Assembly (NCBI GenBank): GCA_001465935.1
Contig: LNKV01000035.1
Coordinates: 247,623-311,622 of the forward strand
Length of the DNA: 64,000 nt
Direction of reading: 5' to 3'
Origin: Clarireedia homoeocarpa
Taxonomy: Eukaryota > Ascomycota > Leotiomycetes > Helotiales > Rutstroemiaceae
A program made the position numbers and the translations under genes. Below, one piece after another: positions 1 to 11,172 of the stretch. Each line of letters opens with the position of its first letter. Positions within the stretch are counted from its first letter, which is position 1. The notes beneath the pieces were generated by a model, which was not told the DNA's origin, ran no database searches, and saw nothing but the letters and a program-made list of their open reading frames with translations.

Positions 1-1177
1 ACCATTCGGACTGCTTCCGGAATGACTGCTTCCGAGCAAAGAGGTACGTTCGGGTGACGTTGAGGGTGTAATCCACTCTTTCACTTTTTCCACTTGTGCC
101 TTCGTAACTTCGTAAGCTTTCTTCATGATCTTGGCCCCCGGAAACGTTGAATTGGCACTGGGGTCATAGTAAATGTAAAATGGCTCTTCTTCAGCCTCGC
201 TTCCATCATCATATTCATTCCAGTATCTTTGAGGTGGTTCTGCGACGGGCTGGTGTTGAACGCTTGATCTTCTAGAATTCCGAGCTGGCGAGGCAAGTAT
301 ACTGTTGACTGGCGTCGAAGCTCTAAGTAGTGTAACAAGGTCGTTGTACTGGCTGTTAAGGTTGGTAAGGTCTAATCTTGTAAAGCTCTTTGGATCTCCT
401 AGGATTTCCGAATTGAACCGTTCCATGAGCGCCCGAGAGCCTGTCCATTTCTATGATTATTGCATGTAAGTCTCTGGTCCTTTGTGCGGATGTGATATTT
501 CCCCTTACCATGTATTTTTTTAACAACTTGTAGAATGCGACACGCTGGGCTTCGATAAATCGTTCCAATAACAATAGTTCATCGCCACAGCTGTATACCA
601 TTAGTATAAACTAGAAAAGCAGGTGTCGAATGCTCCCTACCTCTGAATTTGCGCATCGTATTTTGAAAATTTGTTTAATCTCTTTGGCGTTATCCTGGCA
701 TCGCCATTCGAACATCTCTCAAGTAATTTAGGAACAATTGTCTGAAGATATCCTATTTTCCCATCAGCGTCCAATGTACTCCGAATAGTCCCAATCGCAT
801 GCTCGACTTACGTAGTCTGCGACTGATCTCATCGCTTTTACTCTTGACGAAAAGTCCCACGCGATCATGTTGGTTGGATAACTCGGTGTAGAACGACGAT
901 TCGAACTCGATCAAGGCAGTATCGGTATGCCCGGGGATTGCAATTGACTGTCCATGGTTCCTCGTGGTATTTTTCTTAATCAAGTGTTTCAATTCATCGT
1001 AATCGAGGTTGACTATCACACAGAACGATAGAGGTTCTTGTCAGCCCTGTATATCTACAGTTCATCTGCATTTCATCTGCGTCATATCCCATCACAACTG
1101 AGACCAAACGAAATGTTTCACTCACATGCCGCCCATTGTGGCACAGATTCGGCCTGAAAATGTTGACCGTACTTCAT
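1..1177 (-). CDS. SPX-domain protein, 5' part (runs off left edge)
   Basis: Five exons on the minus strand join in frame: 1177-1126, 1012-812, 752-641, 590-509 and 450 to the window edge, with introns of 113, 59, 50 and 58 bp. The spliced product starts MKYGQHFQAES and keeps the whole SPX signature: the NLDYDELK helix near residue 20, HDRVGLFVKSKSDEISRRL, FSKYDAQIQSCGDEL, and RFIEAQRVAFYKLLKKYMKW near 130-150. SPX domains bind inositol pyrophosphates and regulate phosphate transport or vacuolar polyphosphate synthesis. After the SPX domain comes an acidic linker (DDGSEAEEEPFYIYYDPSA) and a Ser-rich stretch. The C-terminal effector domain lies outside the window, so the subtype cannot be settled: Vtc5/YDR089W-like or SPX-MFS are the candidates. 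About 299 residues are visible. No broken codon was seen. Confidence 0.85.
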
Positions 1178-1837
1178 CCCTTTTCCTCGCGAGAATATGT
1201 GACCCAAGGTCAGCGAATTTTGGAGCAATTGGTGCTATTTGTAGCAGCAATGCGATTGTATGAAGCCTGCAATGGTTCCTTCTTTGTTGTCTTTGTTGCG
1301 ATTATTTGCGTCTCAATTTCGGGTAGCCGCGGACGACCTGTGGAGGACCTGTGGAGAAACTCCGAATTATATTGCAAGCTCCGAAACATGCAATTCGTAT
1401 CTGTAGCTTACTTTGTGCGAAATGCGGACTCTGGAGAGGTTTTATGGGCCTGTGAACGGTGTCGAAGAAGGTTGTCTTCTTGGCCTCTGGGCGGTGCTAG
1501 ATTCAACGGGCAAAATGCATGCAATCAAATAAGAGCAGAAAATGGCAAGGACAGTCCTGCTTGAATGGAGTTTGGAGCTTGGGGCCTCCTTGGACTTGCC
1601 GAACTTTTGAAGATATACGAGCAAAGTATGGATATGGATATGGATATGGAAGTGGTATGGGTGCACCTAGGTCTGGCGAATGTCAAGAGAAGAATTCAAC
1701 TGGGAAGTTGGAAGATTTGTGTTTCGTCACAGTATGCCGGAGCTGCTGAATTGACCTTCAAGCGATCCGCTTCGATCGCAAGCAGGCCAGGGGATGCCGA
1801 TTCAGTACTTTCGTAGAGCCGCTCAAATAAGCAGATT

Positions 1838-1905
1838 GATCTGGATGCGAATCTGGATGCGGATCCTTCAACGGCTATCTGGATGCGGATCCTTCGACGG
1901 CTAAT
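1838..1905. repeat. Degenerate tandem repeat (ATCTGGATGCG unit)
   Basis: The unit ATCTGGATGCG(G/A)ATC recurs three times. The last two copies are part of a longer duplicated block carrying CTTC(A/G)ACGGCTA. It lies in non-coding DNA. Confidence 0.6.
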
Positions 1906-2470
1906 ATATGTCGGCGGGGTTTTTATGGTTCCTTCCGCTACTTTCTTTTTTCTCTCTGTGGTTTTTCCTTTTTCATGTGTCAGTGCCCACGTCAAGCGGC
2001 ACGGAAGAGAAATGGTGTAGACAGGAGAAATGAAAAGATCGAATTGATAAACATGATTGGGCGGGAAGATATACTTGCTCAAAGAAGCGTGTAAACGTGT
2101 TGCAGGGATCTCCAAGGGCCTTGGATTAATGTGACTGCCGTGTGGCTGGATTCGTTGAAGACCCCGGGCGTCGCCAAGTCTCGCCTTACCTGCCCGCCGC
2201 GGATGAATACCGCGATGCAAGTCTGCTATACAGTTGTAACGGTCGTATTGCGTGCTATCGTTGTGGAAGGTGGGCTGTGGAGTATGGAGGGTGCAAAATC
2301 ATAACGTAAGTAATAACGTAAGGAATATCTACTATGGGGCGATGGGGAATGGCTGTAGGTGAATATTTGAAAGGACTTTGTATGCAAACCGCAACGCAAG
2401 GGAAGCGGCCCTGCTCCCTAAGTGGTCGCATCGCGTGCATGCATGCGGCAAATGTTGGTAGGAGAGGATC

Positions 2471-2520
2471 GAGTAGCGGGTAGCGAGTAGCGAGTAGCGG
2501 GTAGCTGGTAGCTGGTAGCC
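2471..2520. repeat. GTAGC minisatellite
   Basis: A 50-bp run of alternating GAGTAGC, GGGTAGC and TGGTAGC units. It lies in non-coding DNA between the SPX gene and MPP10. Confidence 0.75.
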
Positions 2521-2778
2521 AAAGTCGCTTGCCGAGCTAGACAGATACTGTACTGGTGGTGTCTCTACTTGAATCTTCGGAGCTACCTACCAGAAGTACA
2601 GAACACAGAACACCCGCCACAATTTTTTTTTCGCAGAGCAAAATCACGCATGGCCATCTAGACTTGGTCCAATTCGAAGCTATCCAAAGACCCCGCTATC
2701 AGTCTTGGGGCCCTTTCCGTCGCAAAACATATCGAGCACACGACAGGTGTTGTGTTTATGAGCGGGTTAAAGCAAGAG

Positions 2779-2816
2779 TGTGGTTCAAGAGTGTGGTTCA
2801 AGAGTGTGGTTCAAAG
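2779..2816. repeat. 13-bp tandem repeat, three copies
   Basis: The unit GTGTGGTTCAAGA is repeated about three times head to tail. A cluster of ATGCATG/CTATGCAT words follows immediately at about 2820-2850. Confidence 0.7.
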
Positions 2817-3926
2817 CATGATGCATGCACCTATGCATCTCACTATGCATGGTTCCAGATGAGGAAGACCAAGCCTTTCTGCACTGGTACGCTCCTTACT
2901 CAAGCATACGATAAGTTTCCTCAATCTAACTGGCTTAGTAAGAAGGGTAGGTAGGTGGTTAAATTTCGGTCAGCGATGATATCTGGTAATGTCTTATCGG
3001 ATGAATGCTCGCCCAAAAGTCCTGGAATTTCCCTGAGAAAATTGTTACAGACTAAGTTCCATCTCTTGTACCCGGAGGAAGTGTGTTAGATGCTGGAATG
3101 GCATCTTGTATGCTGTCTACCCCTCATATCTTATTATCACAACCGTCAACTTCCCCTCTTCTTTACCTGATGCGGTGTTACATCCAATCAATGGTCAAAA
3201 GCACCCGAATACTTACCACTTTCTATCAAGTTTGGTTAAGATGCATCGTCATTTTAACAACTTTCGATTGAAGCCCAATCAAGGGAACATTTGAGATAGT
3301 GGCATTTTACCGCATTCAACGAGCTGCGCGACGGCTCCGCCTCCGAGGTGATTATGAAGAGCTTTGAAGGCTTCTGACCAAGATCTAGGATGTGAAAAGA
3401 CATGGCGCCCAAAACAGCTGGATGCAGTACAAATCAGAGCATTTTTCCTACAGCAGTAACGTTTGCGCCTCCTTCGGGATAATGAAAATGACTACTAGAT
3501 TAGGTTACTGAGACACGGCTCGTGGTTGTCTGCAGTAAAACAATGATTCGGAAATAAAATTTCTCTTCGCGACCTTTGGAAAATGACAAACACGGCAACT
3601 GCTCACGCGAGCAAGAGGAATCCAAATCAGCCCTGTGTTTCTTACACCGCCACGTAACACGACGTACACGAGAACATGGAGAAACAAGACGCATCAGTTG
3701 TGTGCAGTAGGCCAGAGCTCAATCACTTAATTGGGATTTAGATATGATAGGAAAATGATAGGAAAATGATAAAGAATCTATGTGTTTTAGCTGACACCAT
3801 ACTCGGTGTAATTCTGAAAGGACTACTGCGTGCAGCAGGCATTGAGACGCATAGAATCAAGCCCAAAGTTCGCCGACGAGAATGATAGAGATGAAGGTTA
3901 TTGTAAAGAGGGAAGTGCCCCTCGGC

Positions 3927-3978
3927 AAGAGAGAGGAAGAGAAGAAGAGAGGAAGAAGAAGAGGAAGAGGAAGAGGGA

Positions 3979-4013
<35 letters not shown>

Positions 4014-4015
4014 AG
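3927..4015. repeat. 89-nt homopurine (GA-rich) tract
   Basis: Every base on the plus strand from 3927 to 4015 is A or G. It begins with irregular GGAAGA units and ends in a clean (GA)n microsatellite. It sits about 325 bp upstream of the MPP10 start codon, a position compatible with a promoter CT/GA element. Mirror-symmetric GA tracts of this length can form triplex DNA; that is known chemistry, not something shown here. Confidence 0.9.
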
Positions 4016-4339
4016 CGCCATACTTAGAGTTCTTGAGGATTATCATGTCAGAAAAGCTAATTCTATACATACATATCGTATAGTGGAGGGGTTTGTCAGT
4101 CGATATCAATCGCTTGATCGAAGATCTGGTTTCAATGTAGAGCGCCTAGCCCGGAGCCGGAATTGATAGAACGTACTAATATAAAGCAAAATAGGAGGGG
4201 AAAGGAAGAAAAGGCAGACGACGCCTAATTCTCGAATGCACGTGACTCTTATCGTAATCCTTATCGCCGATCCTCAGAACAAAATTCCCAAAAAAAAAAC
4301 TTCAATTTGTCAAACGAGGAAAAATCGAGGAGCCTCACG

Positions 4340-6634
4340 ATGGACACGACAAGTACAACATCCTCCATGACGTCGACTTCGCACACAATGACAGCTGTAT
4401 CTGCCGGGAGCTCCACCTCATTATTTCCCGCGCAAAACGGCGTCAATGCACAAAGTTCCATTGAGGAATTGATCAAGGCTCTCTCTCCCAGTAGCAGGCA
4501 TACATTCGTTGCGCCTCCGTCGATTATACCCAATGCGAGTTTAGAATATGCGAAAAATACACTAGATAGATTTGCCGGTAGACTAGGCGATGAGCAGGCG
4601 GAGAGATTGAAGGAGCAGAGGAAGAAGAGGAAGAGGGGCGAGAGGGATGTCGGGGACGCGGAGATCTTGAAGATAAGGAAGATACATACGCAGGGGTTTG
4701 AGGTGCAGCAGGTTTGGGAACAGGCGAAGAGAGTTATCGATGCGTTGAAGAATGATGCAGAGAGAGCTTTGGAGGAGCTTGGGGTTGATGGGGAAGAGGA
4801 AGAGGATAGTGAAGACCGTGAGGGTGAAGGCGATGGGTTAGATATGATGAAGTTTGATGAGGATGGGTTTGAGATTGGATCTGGAGATGAGGATGATGAG
4901 AGCGGAGAATCGAATGGAGATGGAGAAGAAGTGGAGGGAATGGAGGAGGAATTCCATACGGACGAAGGAAGCGATAATGGGGACGATGACGCCCAAGGTC
5001 TAGGATTCGATGGCGAAGACGACTTTGAGGATGAGGAAGGGGATAAAGATGAAGATGAAGAGGAAGAGGAAAACGTCGGAGTCTTCACAGAGGATCCGAA
5101 CAAGCTTAATGATGGATTCTTCTCAATTGATGATTTCAACAAGCAAACGGAATTCCTCGAACGACAAGATGCAACAGCAGATCCTTATACAGGAGAAGCG
5201 AGCGACGAAGAGGAGATTGATTGGGATGCGGATCCGATGTCTATACCTATGAAAACCGGCAAGAGTTCTAGCCGAGCCAAAGCTATGGATGCGTCTGATG
5301 ATGATGAAGATGAGGAGGAGGAGGGGGGGGCAACCTTTGGAAACATGGATCTGAATGCACCAGAAGGAGACAGTGGTGATGAGGACGATGACGATGATGA
5401 AATGGATCTAGACGGAGGCGTCGATGCATCCATAGAAAACACCAACGATATCATGTACAAAGATTTCTTCGAACCCCCACCGCGCAAAGCAGGCAAAGGA
5501 GAACGTCAAGCCAAATACCTCGAGCGTCAAGCCAAAAAAGCTCAAGCCACCCTCCCCGAAGAAACCGAAGCCGACATCCAACGCGCCATGGCCGACGTCC
5601 GACGTGACCTCTTCGACGACGAGGATGAAGCCTTTTCCGAAGACGCCCTCTCGGACGTCGACCCGGCCGACCCTAAATCCCGCCGCTCAGCGCACGAACG
5701 CCGGCAAGCCAAAATCACCGAAGAGATCCGCCGTCTCGAAGCCGCCTCGGTCGCAAAACGCGAATGGACGCTCTCAGGCGAAGCGCGCGCCATCGACCGC
5801 CCGATGAACTCCCTCCTGGAAGAAGACCTCGATTTCGAGCGCACGGGCAAGCCCGTCCCCGTCATCACGGCCGAGGTAAGCGAGAGCATCGAAGAGCTCA
5901 TCAAGCGGCGTATTCTCGCGCAGGAATTCGACGAGGTGATTCGGCGTCGGCCGGACTCGCTTACGCCGGCCAGTACTCGTCGTGGCCTCTTCGAGCTGGA
6001 CGACTCCAAGCCGCAGCAGAGCTTGGCAGAGATGTACGAGGAGGAACACGTTAAGAATACTAACCCGGATACTTATATTTCGAAGACAGATGAGAAGCTA
6101 CGGAAGGAGGAAAAGGAGGTGGAGAATCTCTGGCGAGAAGTCTGCGCCAAACTCGACGCCCTGAGTAGTTGGCACTACAAACCCAAACCCGCAGCGCCGA
6201 GTCTGACCATCGTGGGCGATGTCCCGACGATCAGCATGGAGGATGCGCAGCCCAGCACTGCGGCGGGGATTTCCGGCGGAGAGAGCATGTTGGCGCCGCA
6301 GGAGATTTACAAGGCGGGACAGGAGAAGGGCGCGGATAATAGCGAGATAGTAAGGGGTGGAGCGCCGGTGGCGAGGGGGGAGATGACGAGAGAGGAGAAG
6401 TTGCGGAGGAGGAGGAGAGAGAAGGAGAGGATTAGGAAGAGTGGCGAGGAGGAGAAGAAGAAGGCGGCGGCGGCGGCGGTTAGTAGGAAGACGCGAGAGA
6501 AGAGGGATGTGCTTGGGGAGTTGAAACGCGGTGGCGTGAAGGTCATTGGGAAGAAGGGCGAGATGAGAGATGTAGAGGGGAAAAAGATCGCAACGAAGGA
6601 TATTGTTACGGGTGGGGGTGGGTTTAAGTTGTAG
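4340..6634 (+). CDS. MPP10: U3 small nucleolar RNP component Mpp10
   Basis: Single-exon gene of 764 residues. The frame is open upstream to 4307 only through a TTG, so the ATG at 4340 is taken as the start. Mpp10 is part of the SSU processome: it binds Imp3 and Imp4 and is needed for 18S rRNA processing in the nucleolus. Family marks are the N-terminal helical region, long Asp/Glu-rich blocks (about residues 150-270 and 320-370), the conserved motifs FFSIDDFNKQTEFLE, EIDWDADP and DIMYKDFFEPP, and a Lys/Arg-rich C-terminal part with an EKLRRRRREKERIRK helix. Length is slightly above that of yeast Mpp10. The Ser-rich open frames on the opposite strand are shadows of its acidic codons. Confidence 0.93.
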   Translation: MDTTSTTSSMTSTSHTMTAVSAGSSTSLFPAQNGVNAQSSIEELIKALSPSSRHTFVAPPSIIPNASLEYAKNTLDRFAGRLGDEQAERLKEQRKKRKRGERDVGDAEILKIRKIHTQGFEVQQVWEQAKRVIDALKNDAERALEELGVDGEEEEDSEDREGEGDGLDMMKFDEDGFEIGSGDEDDESGESNGDGEEVEGMEEEFHTDEGSDNGDDDAQGLGFDGEDDFEDEEGDKDEDEEEEENVGVFTEDPNKLNDGFFSIDDFNKQTEFLERQDATADPYTGEASDEEEIDWDADPMSIPMKTGKSSSRAKAMDASDDDEDEEEEGGATFGNMDLNAPEGDSGDEDDDDDEMDLDGGVDASIENTNDIMYKDFFEPPPRKAGKGERQAKYLERQAKKAQATLPEETEADIQRAMADVRRDLFDDEDEAFSEDALSDVDPADPKSRRSAHERRQAKITEEIRRLEAASVAKREWTLSGEARAIDRPMNSLLEEDLDFERTGKPVPVITAEVSESIEELIKRRILAQEFDEVIRRRPDSLTPASTRRGLFELDDSKPQQSLAEMYEEEHVKNTNPDTYISKTDEKLRKEEKEVENLWREVCAKLDALSSWHYKPKPAAPSLTIVGDVPTISMEDAQPSTAAGISGGESMLAPQEIYKAGQEKGADNSEIVRGGAPVARGEMTREEKLRRRRREKERIRKSGEEEKKKAAAAAVSRKTREKRDVLGELKRGGVKVIGKKGEMRDVEGKKIATKDIVTGGGGFKL

Positions 6635-7066
6635 GGGTAGTGTTGGTGTTCATGTGCTTTTGGGGGGGCAGCGGGAGGGGGTTAATGCGATTGGAGTGCT
6701 GAGTGGTGTGTGGAATGAAGATATATCCGCTGTTAACCCAATCTTGTCTGATCAGCTAGTCCCCAAATACCAAGTGGACTTGAGTATATTGCACATTCCT
6801 ACCGAGTCTTGAGTAAATAGTTAGATTTATATATACATATGCGTGTATGTCCTATTCTAATAGTTATATCATAGAGTTGTAGATTCAATGACCGCAACCG
6901 TAGTGCAAATTTTCTCGAATCGCATCACATCACATCAAAGGTCCTATGCACAACATAACACAACACACATCATGAATCATAATCATTTTTACACATTGAT
7001 TATCATCCCCATCCCTCCACTATCAGAGTGCCCTTCCCATTTTCCTTTCCATACCATCCCCCCCCT
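6635..7066. other. Intergenic, convergent 3' ends
   Basis: This is the 3' flank shared by MPP10 (plus) and the dehydrogenase (minus). It is AT-rich around 6820-6880 and contains no gene that I can support. Confidence 0.6.
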
Positions 7067-8258
7067 CTACGATCCAACAATAGTTCCCCCGTTAGGATGT
7101 AAGCTCTGCCCACTCATAAAACTACTATCTGCACTTGCCAAAAACACAAAACAAGTAGCCACCTCTGAAGGTTGACCGGGCCGACCTAGCTGAGAAGTGA
7201 ATTGCTTCTGCGCTTCTTCGTTCATGGTTGCCGGGATAAGCGGGGTCCAGATAGGACCGGGACATACGCAGTTTACGCGGATGCCGCTGCTGACTGTTTG
7301 GTTGGAGAGGCCGCGTGTGAAGGCTACGATGGCGCCTTTGGTGGAGGTGTAGCTGTAAGTTATTGTTAGTGGGGGAGTTGTGGTAAGTGGGAGAGAGGGG
7401 TTAGGGGGGGGGTTGACGAACTCAAGGAGATCAGGGCGTCCGATGTAGTGGTTTACTGAAGCGCAGGTAATTATTGTGTCGCCGCTCTTCATCTGAGGAA
7501 GAACGTATTTCGAGAGGAAGAAGAAAGGATGGATATTAGTATTGAAGGTATCAATCCATTGTTCCCTATAAGCATCATCGTTAGTCCATCCCCCCATCTT
7601 TATACACAAATCCAAGAAGGAACGAAGATAAAATAAGAGAAAGAACAACATACTCGGATAAGTCCGCAATCTTCTCCACCATCATCTGAGTGCCATGATT
7701 CAGAACCAAAATATTAATCCTCCCCATCAACTCCTTCGCCTTCTCCACCACCTCCTTACACGTCTTATGGCTCTGCAGATCCGCCGGGATCAAATGTAAT
7801 TTACCTCCCTTCTTCTCAACTAATTGCTTGGTCTCCTCTGCGTCTTTCTGCTCCTCGTTTGTGTAGACAATGGTGCTCTCAGCGCCTTCCATTGCATAGA
7901 GAATTGCGATTGCGCGACCGATTCCACTGTCGCCTCCGGTGATCAGAGCCTTTTTGCCCTTGAGCTTGCCGGCGGCGAGGTAAGGTTGGTAACCGCCATC
8001 GCCGGTGGGGAGTTGGTCGTTGATGGCTTCGACGGGGAGTTTGGTTTGCTGACCGGGAACGGAGTCTTGGTGGGTGACGGGGGGTAGGTGACCTATGAAG
8101 AGAGAGAAAGAGGGATCGTGTTAACAATTGGATTGGGGTGTGTATACTTCATTGCAAAATGGAGGGGTAGCTGTCGGAGGGGAATTTCGCTTGAAGGAGA
8201 AAATTGAAGGTATATATGTGCATGACGTACCCGACTCGAAGTGACCTTTATCAGCCAT
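7067..8258 (-). CDS. Short-chain dehydrogenase/reductase (SDR, YhdF/general-stress-protein-39 type)
   Basis: Four exons on the minus strand: 8258-8231, 8092-7654, 7565-7422 and 7352-7067, giving 298 residues. The cofactor motif TGGDSGIGRAIA (Rossmann TGxxxGxG), the NHG segment, the catalytic Ser region ITCASVNHYIG and the YTSTKGA active site (YxxxK) are all present. The C-terminal part contains the family words NCVCPGPIWTPLIP and GQSLHPNGGTIV. Exon 3 must end at GA|GTTCGT, an unusual donor, because only that junction restores PDLLDYTSTKGA. Related bacterial and fungal proteins reduce sugars or aldehydes with NAD(P)H. The true substrate is not evident. There is no targeting signal, so it is likely cytosolic. 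Confidence 0.9.
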
Positions 8259-8456
8259 GTTTGTAAGTTAGATAGATGTCTACTTTGGTGGGCAAATTAG
8301 ATGTACGATATCTCAAGAGACACGATAGCAAGTAGAAACAAGAGTAATCAAACAAAAAGCTATGGAAAGAAAATCCTCAGCCAGTTCACGCAGTACTCCA
8401 TGTTGTCTTTAAATAGTGTGACGGAAGCAGCAAGTCAGCAAGTCGTCAAGTCCCAA

Positions 8457-8487
8457 GCATGAGCATGAACATGAGCATGAGCATCAC
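8457..8487. repeat. Hexanucleotide repeat (ATGAGC)n
   Basis: Five imperfect copies of ATGAGC/ATGAAC in non-coding DNA. Confidence 0.7.
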
Positions 8488-8647
8488 AAATGGCCGATTT
8501 CGATGTCCAAGGAGTAATTGCTCCGGGGCCTTCCATAGAAATCGAGGATATCATTGGATGAGATCATATATGAAGCCAATATCGTATGATGTAAACAGTT
8601 TTATTTGATTCCGAGTAGTGTGAGGATGTATGTACCTTTGTGCGTGT

Positions 8648-8690
8648 AGGAGCAGTAGCAGCGTAGTAGCAGCGTAGTAGCAGCAGTCGC
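8648..8690. repeat. AGCAGCGTAGT minisatellite
   Basis: Units AGCAGTAGCAGCGT and AGTAGCAGCGT are repeated about three times, then decay into CAGCAGTCGCAG. It lies in non-coding DNA. Confidence 0.65.
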
Positions 8691-9867
8691 AGCCGTATAG
8701 TCTTTCTGAGGAAGGAAGCGGTTAACAGTTGGGGAGGAGCGTGGAGCGGGGAGTAGTTATGTCAGAGCTTTTAGTGAGAGGTCGAGACACTGGGAGACTG
8801 CTGCTCGTTGGTCGATGTTATCATCTCGATGAAGAAGTACATCGGCACCCGTCACCAGCCACAAGTTCCCTGAGCCACACGATCTACGTCATAAAATTCA
8901 ACGTCCGGCTAAAGTAACCTTAAAAGTATTTTGGTATTTTCAGGGTCTTTTGCATTACATCATTGTCTCCATCTGCTTTTGCTGGCCTTATTCGTAGTAA
9001 GTACAACAGGCACTGTCCTAGACGAATCACAAATGGAAAGGAGGCAGTTACCTGCATACTTTGTAATAAGTCCACCCACCAGCTGGCCAGGCGCAGTACG
9101 ATTGATTATCTTCATTCGTGCACCTGTGTCGCACCCAGCCATCCCCATGCCATGCCACAGACCGGTCTCGTCTCCTCTCCCCGTCAGATCCCATTCGGCC
9201 CCTGTTTCTCAATCAAAGAACAATTGCCTTTCATTGCCCAGCTCCTCTCGCCATGACGTGAATGTACCTCTCAGCCAAGCATCGCCAGAATCAAGAATCC
9301 CCCAGAGCATTCGTGCCACGATATCAAAATATAACATCATAGGACCCCCCGGTTTCCGCGACTTTCCCCAATTTTTCCAAGTTTTTTGCCCCTTCCCCTC
9401 CAAACCCTGAAGACCCTTTCTCCATATTACGATCCACACACAAGCAACCCAACCCATTTTCAACTCTTCCAAGTGTGCTATGTAATTTTAGCAAAGACCC
9501 TGGATTTCCGACCCTCGATACGATATCATTGACATCTATAAGAATGACCAGCACCACCCCATATATCCTACCATTATATTCACAATCATCACAATCACAA
9601 CTCCAAACCATAACCATCAACACCGTTTCTCACCAGCAACAAAAAGCGAACCTCCGCACTCTATCCTCTTTCATCCGAAACTACAACAACAAGCCCAGTC
9701 GATCTACAACATCAATCAGCATACCAATCCCTTCACACCCGCTCACCACCCGCTCAAACTCTACTCTTCCATCACAACCAGCACAACAACCCAACAACCC
9801 CTTACAACAACCATCCCAGCCTTCCATATCAACCTCCATACCCGCATCCACCCCAGCAACCACAACA

Positions 9868-10227
9868 ATGGCCCACACAACCACAACCGTAACCACGCGT
9901 CCCTCGCTGCTCACCCGCCTGCGCGGAGGCCGCACCCACCGCCGCACCTACGAGACCAACACCACCCGCGGTCGCCGTCACGCCCACACCCACACCCACG
10001 CCCAACCCGTGCACCACCACCACCGCAAGCCTTCTCTGGGCGACAAGATCAGCGGCGCCATGTTGAAGCTGAAGGGCTCGCTTACGCATCGTCCTGGTGT
10101 TAAGGTATGTCTATTTTCTTTTCTTTCCCCATATCAGATATGTGATGTGACATGATGCTAACAATGAAAATAGGCTGCGGGAACTCGTCGCATGAGAGGA
10201 ACTGATGGACGCGGAAGTCATTATTAG
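9868..10227 (+). CDS. Small basic His-rich fungal protein, unknown function
   Basis: Two exons, 9868-10104 and 10174-10227, separated by a 69-bp intron with a GTATGT donor and TAG acceptor, encode 96 residues. The ATG at 9868 sits in a good context (CAACAATGG). The protein starts with a Thr-rich segment (MAHTTTTVTTRPSLLTRLRG), has a His/Thr run, and ends in the conserved block KPSLGDKISGAMLKLKGSL followed by AAGTRRMRGTDGRGSHY. From memory, the C-terminal block recurs in small ascomycete proteins that are often highly expressed; no function is known to me. The upstream frame stays open to 9475, but that part is low-complexity Ser/Thr/Pro/Gln and probably untranslated leader. Confidence 0.75.
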
Positions 10228-11172
10228 ATCTACCTCTCTTACTTTCATCTTCTTCACAAACATCACTATTTATCATCATTCGATGATACAATTACCAATT
10301 ATCTATTCACGCACGAGTTACGAATGTACGATACCCCTAGGGACATCCCACATGTATTTTTGTAAAACTATTCTTGTATATTAGTTGGTCTATGGGAAAA
10401 GCGACGGTAGCGAGCGAATCTATTTGAAATCCATTTCATCCATCTAATTCTGTCTTGTCGAGTGTGACTGATGTATCGTGTGCTTGCTCGGTTTGTTCTC
10501 TCCTCCCCCATAGCTAAGCATATTCATAGAAAAAGGTCATCGGCTGTGCACCAGATGAAAGCGTGTGCTAAATACAAGCTGTTCTCCTCCCAGGCAATCC
10601 ATTTATCATTCATTTGCTCGCATATGTGTCGCGGCCAAAGTGTTCAAGTTAATCCATTCTCATTCAAGCATATTTTCCCAAAAGACGCAAATCAAATCAG
10701 CAAGCTCCCTCCCTCCTAATTAATATTATTGATTATAATCTTTGATCAGTGTTAGCCTTTCCGACCTAAAACACGGTTCCAAAATGCCATTCTTACCGAC
10801 TACTTCGACTCAACTCAGAGCAGTCCAAACCAATCCCGTCATTACTTCATAAATCCTACATCCAGACGATACGAAGTCAAGGAAATAAAAGATGATACAT
10901 AGAACAACAAAAAGTAGCCATCGAACCGAGGAGGGACGCCGCTTCAAAACTAAAAGAAATGAGTATATGATAAGGTAACCCCCCTTTTGCAGCCGCTCGC
11001 TAGATGCGAGCCAGAAACGCGAGATATGTAATGATGTATATTTGATATTTCACCAGCGTCTCATACCAATGTCGTATGTCGCTTCTTCCCACCTTGAAAA
11101 TCCGAGTCAGCTCAAGATAAATTGCAATGAATGGAAGATATATTGATGCTCTTGGAAGCCTTCAATGATTAC
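10228..11172. other. Intergenic, convergent 3' flanks
   Basis: This is the 3' flank of the small His-rich gene (plus) and of the Ser-rich protein gene (minus). It is AT-rich and I see no coding signal beyond short random frames. Confidence 0.55.

Larger units (their letters stand above)
1178..4339. other. 3.2-kb intergenic region with minisatellites
   Basis: No convincing gene is present. Short open frames occur here, but none has a recognisable domain or intron structure. The region holds several short tandem repeats, listed separately, and an 89-nt purine-only tract shortly before the MPP10 start. It is the shared upstream region of two divergently transcribed genes, the SPX gene (minus) and MPP10 (plus), so promoters for both must lie here. 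Confidence 0.6.
8259..9867. other. 1.6-kb intergenic region, divergent promoters
   Basis: This region separates the SDR gene (minus) and the small His-rich protein gene (plus). It contains simple repeats: a GAGCAT/GAACAT array at about 8457-8487 and an AGCAGCGTAGT array at about 8648-8690. CT-rich DNA near 9100-9500 is typical of fungal 5' leaders. An open frame at 8931-9410 begins with TTG and was not accepted. Confidence 0.5.

Noticed and set aside
1136..1564. 142-codon plus-strand open frame
   Set aside because: It overlaps the first exon and promoter of the SPX gene on the other strand and has no domain.
2556..2954. 132-codon plus-strand frame
   Set aside because: It spans the 13-bp minisatellite and shows no domain, intron or start context.
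4261..5496. Long Ser-rich minus-strand frames (293 and 103 codons)
   Set aside because: They are antisense to the Asp/Glu/GA-rich codons of MPP10, which read as Ser on the opposite strand.
8931..9410. 159-codon frame with a hydrophobic start resembling a signal peptide
   Set aside because: The frame begins with TTG, the hydrophobic stretch precedes any ATG, and the rest is low-complexity Pro/Ser.
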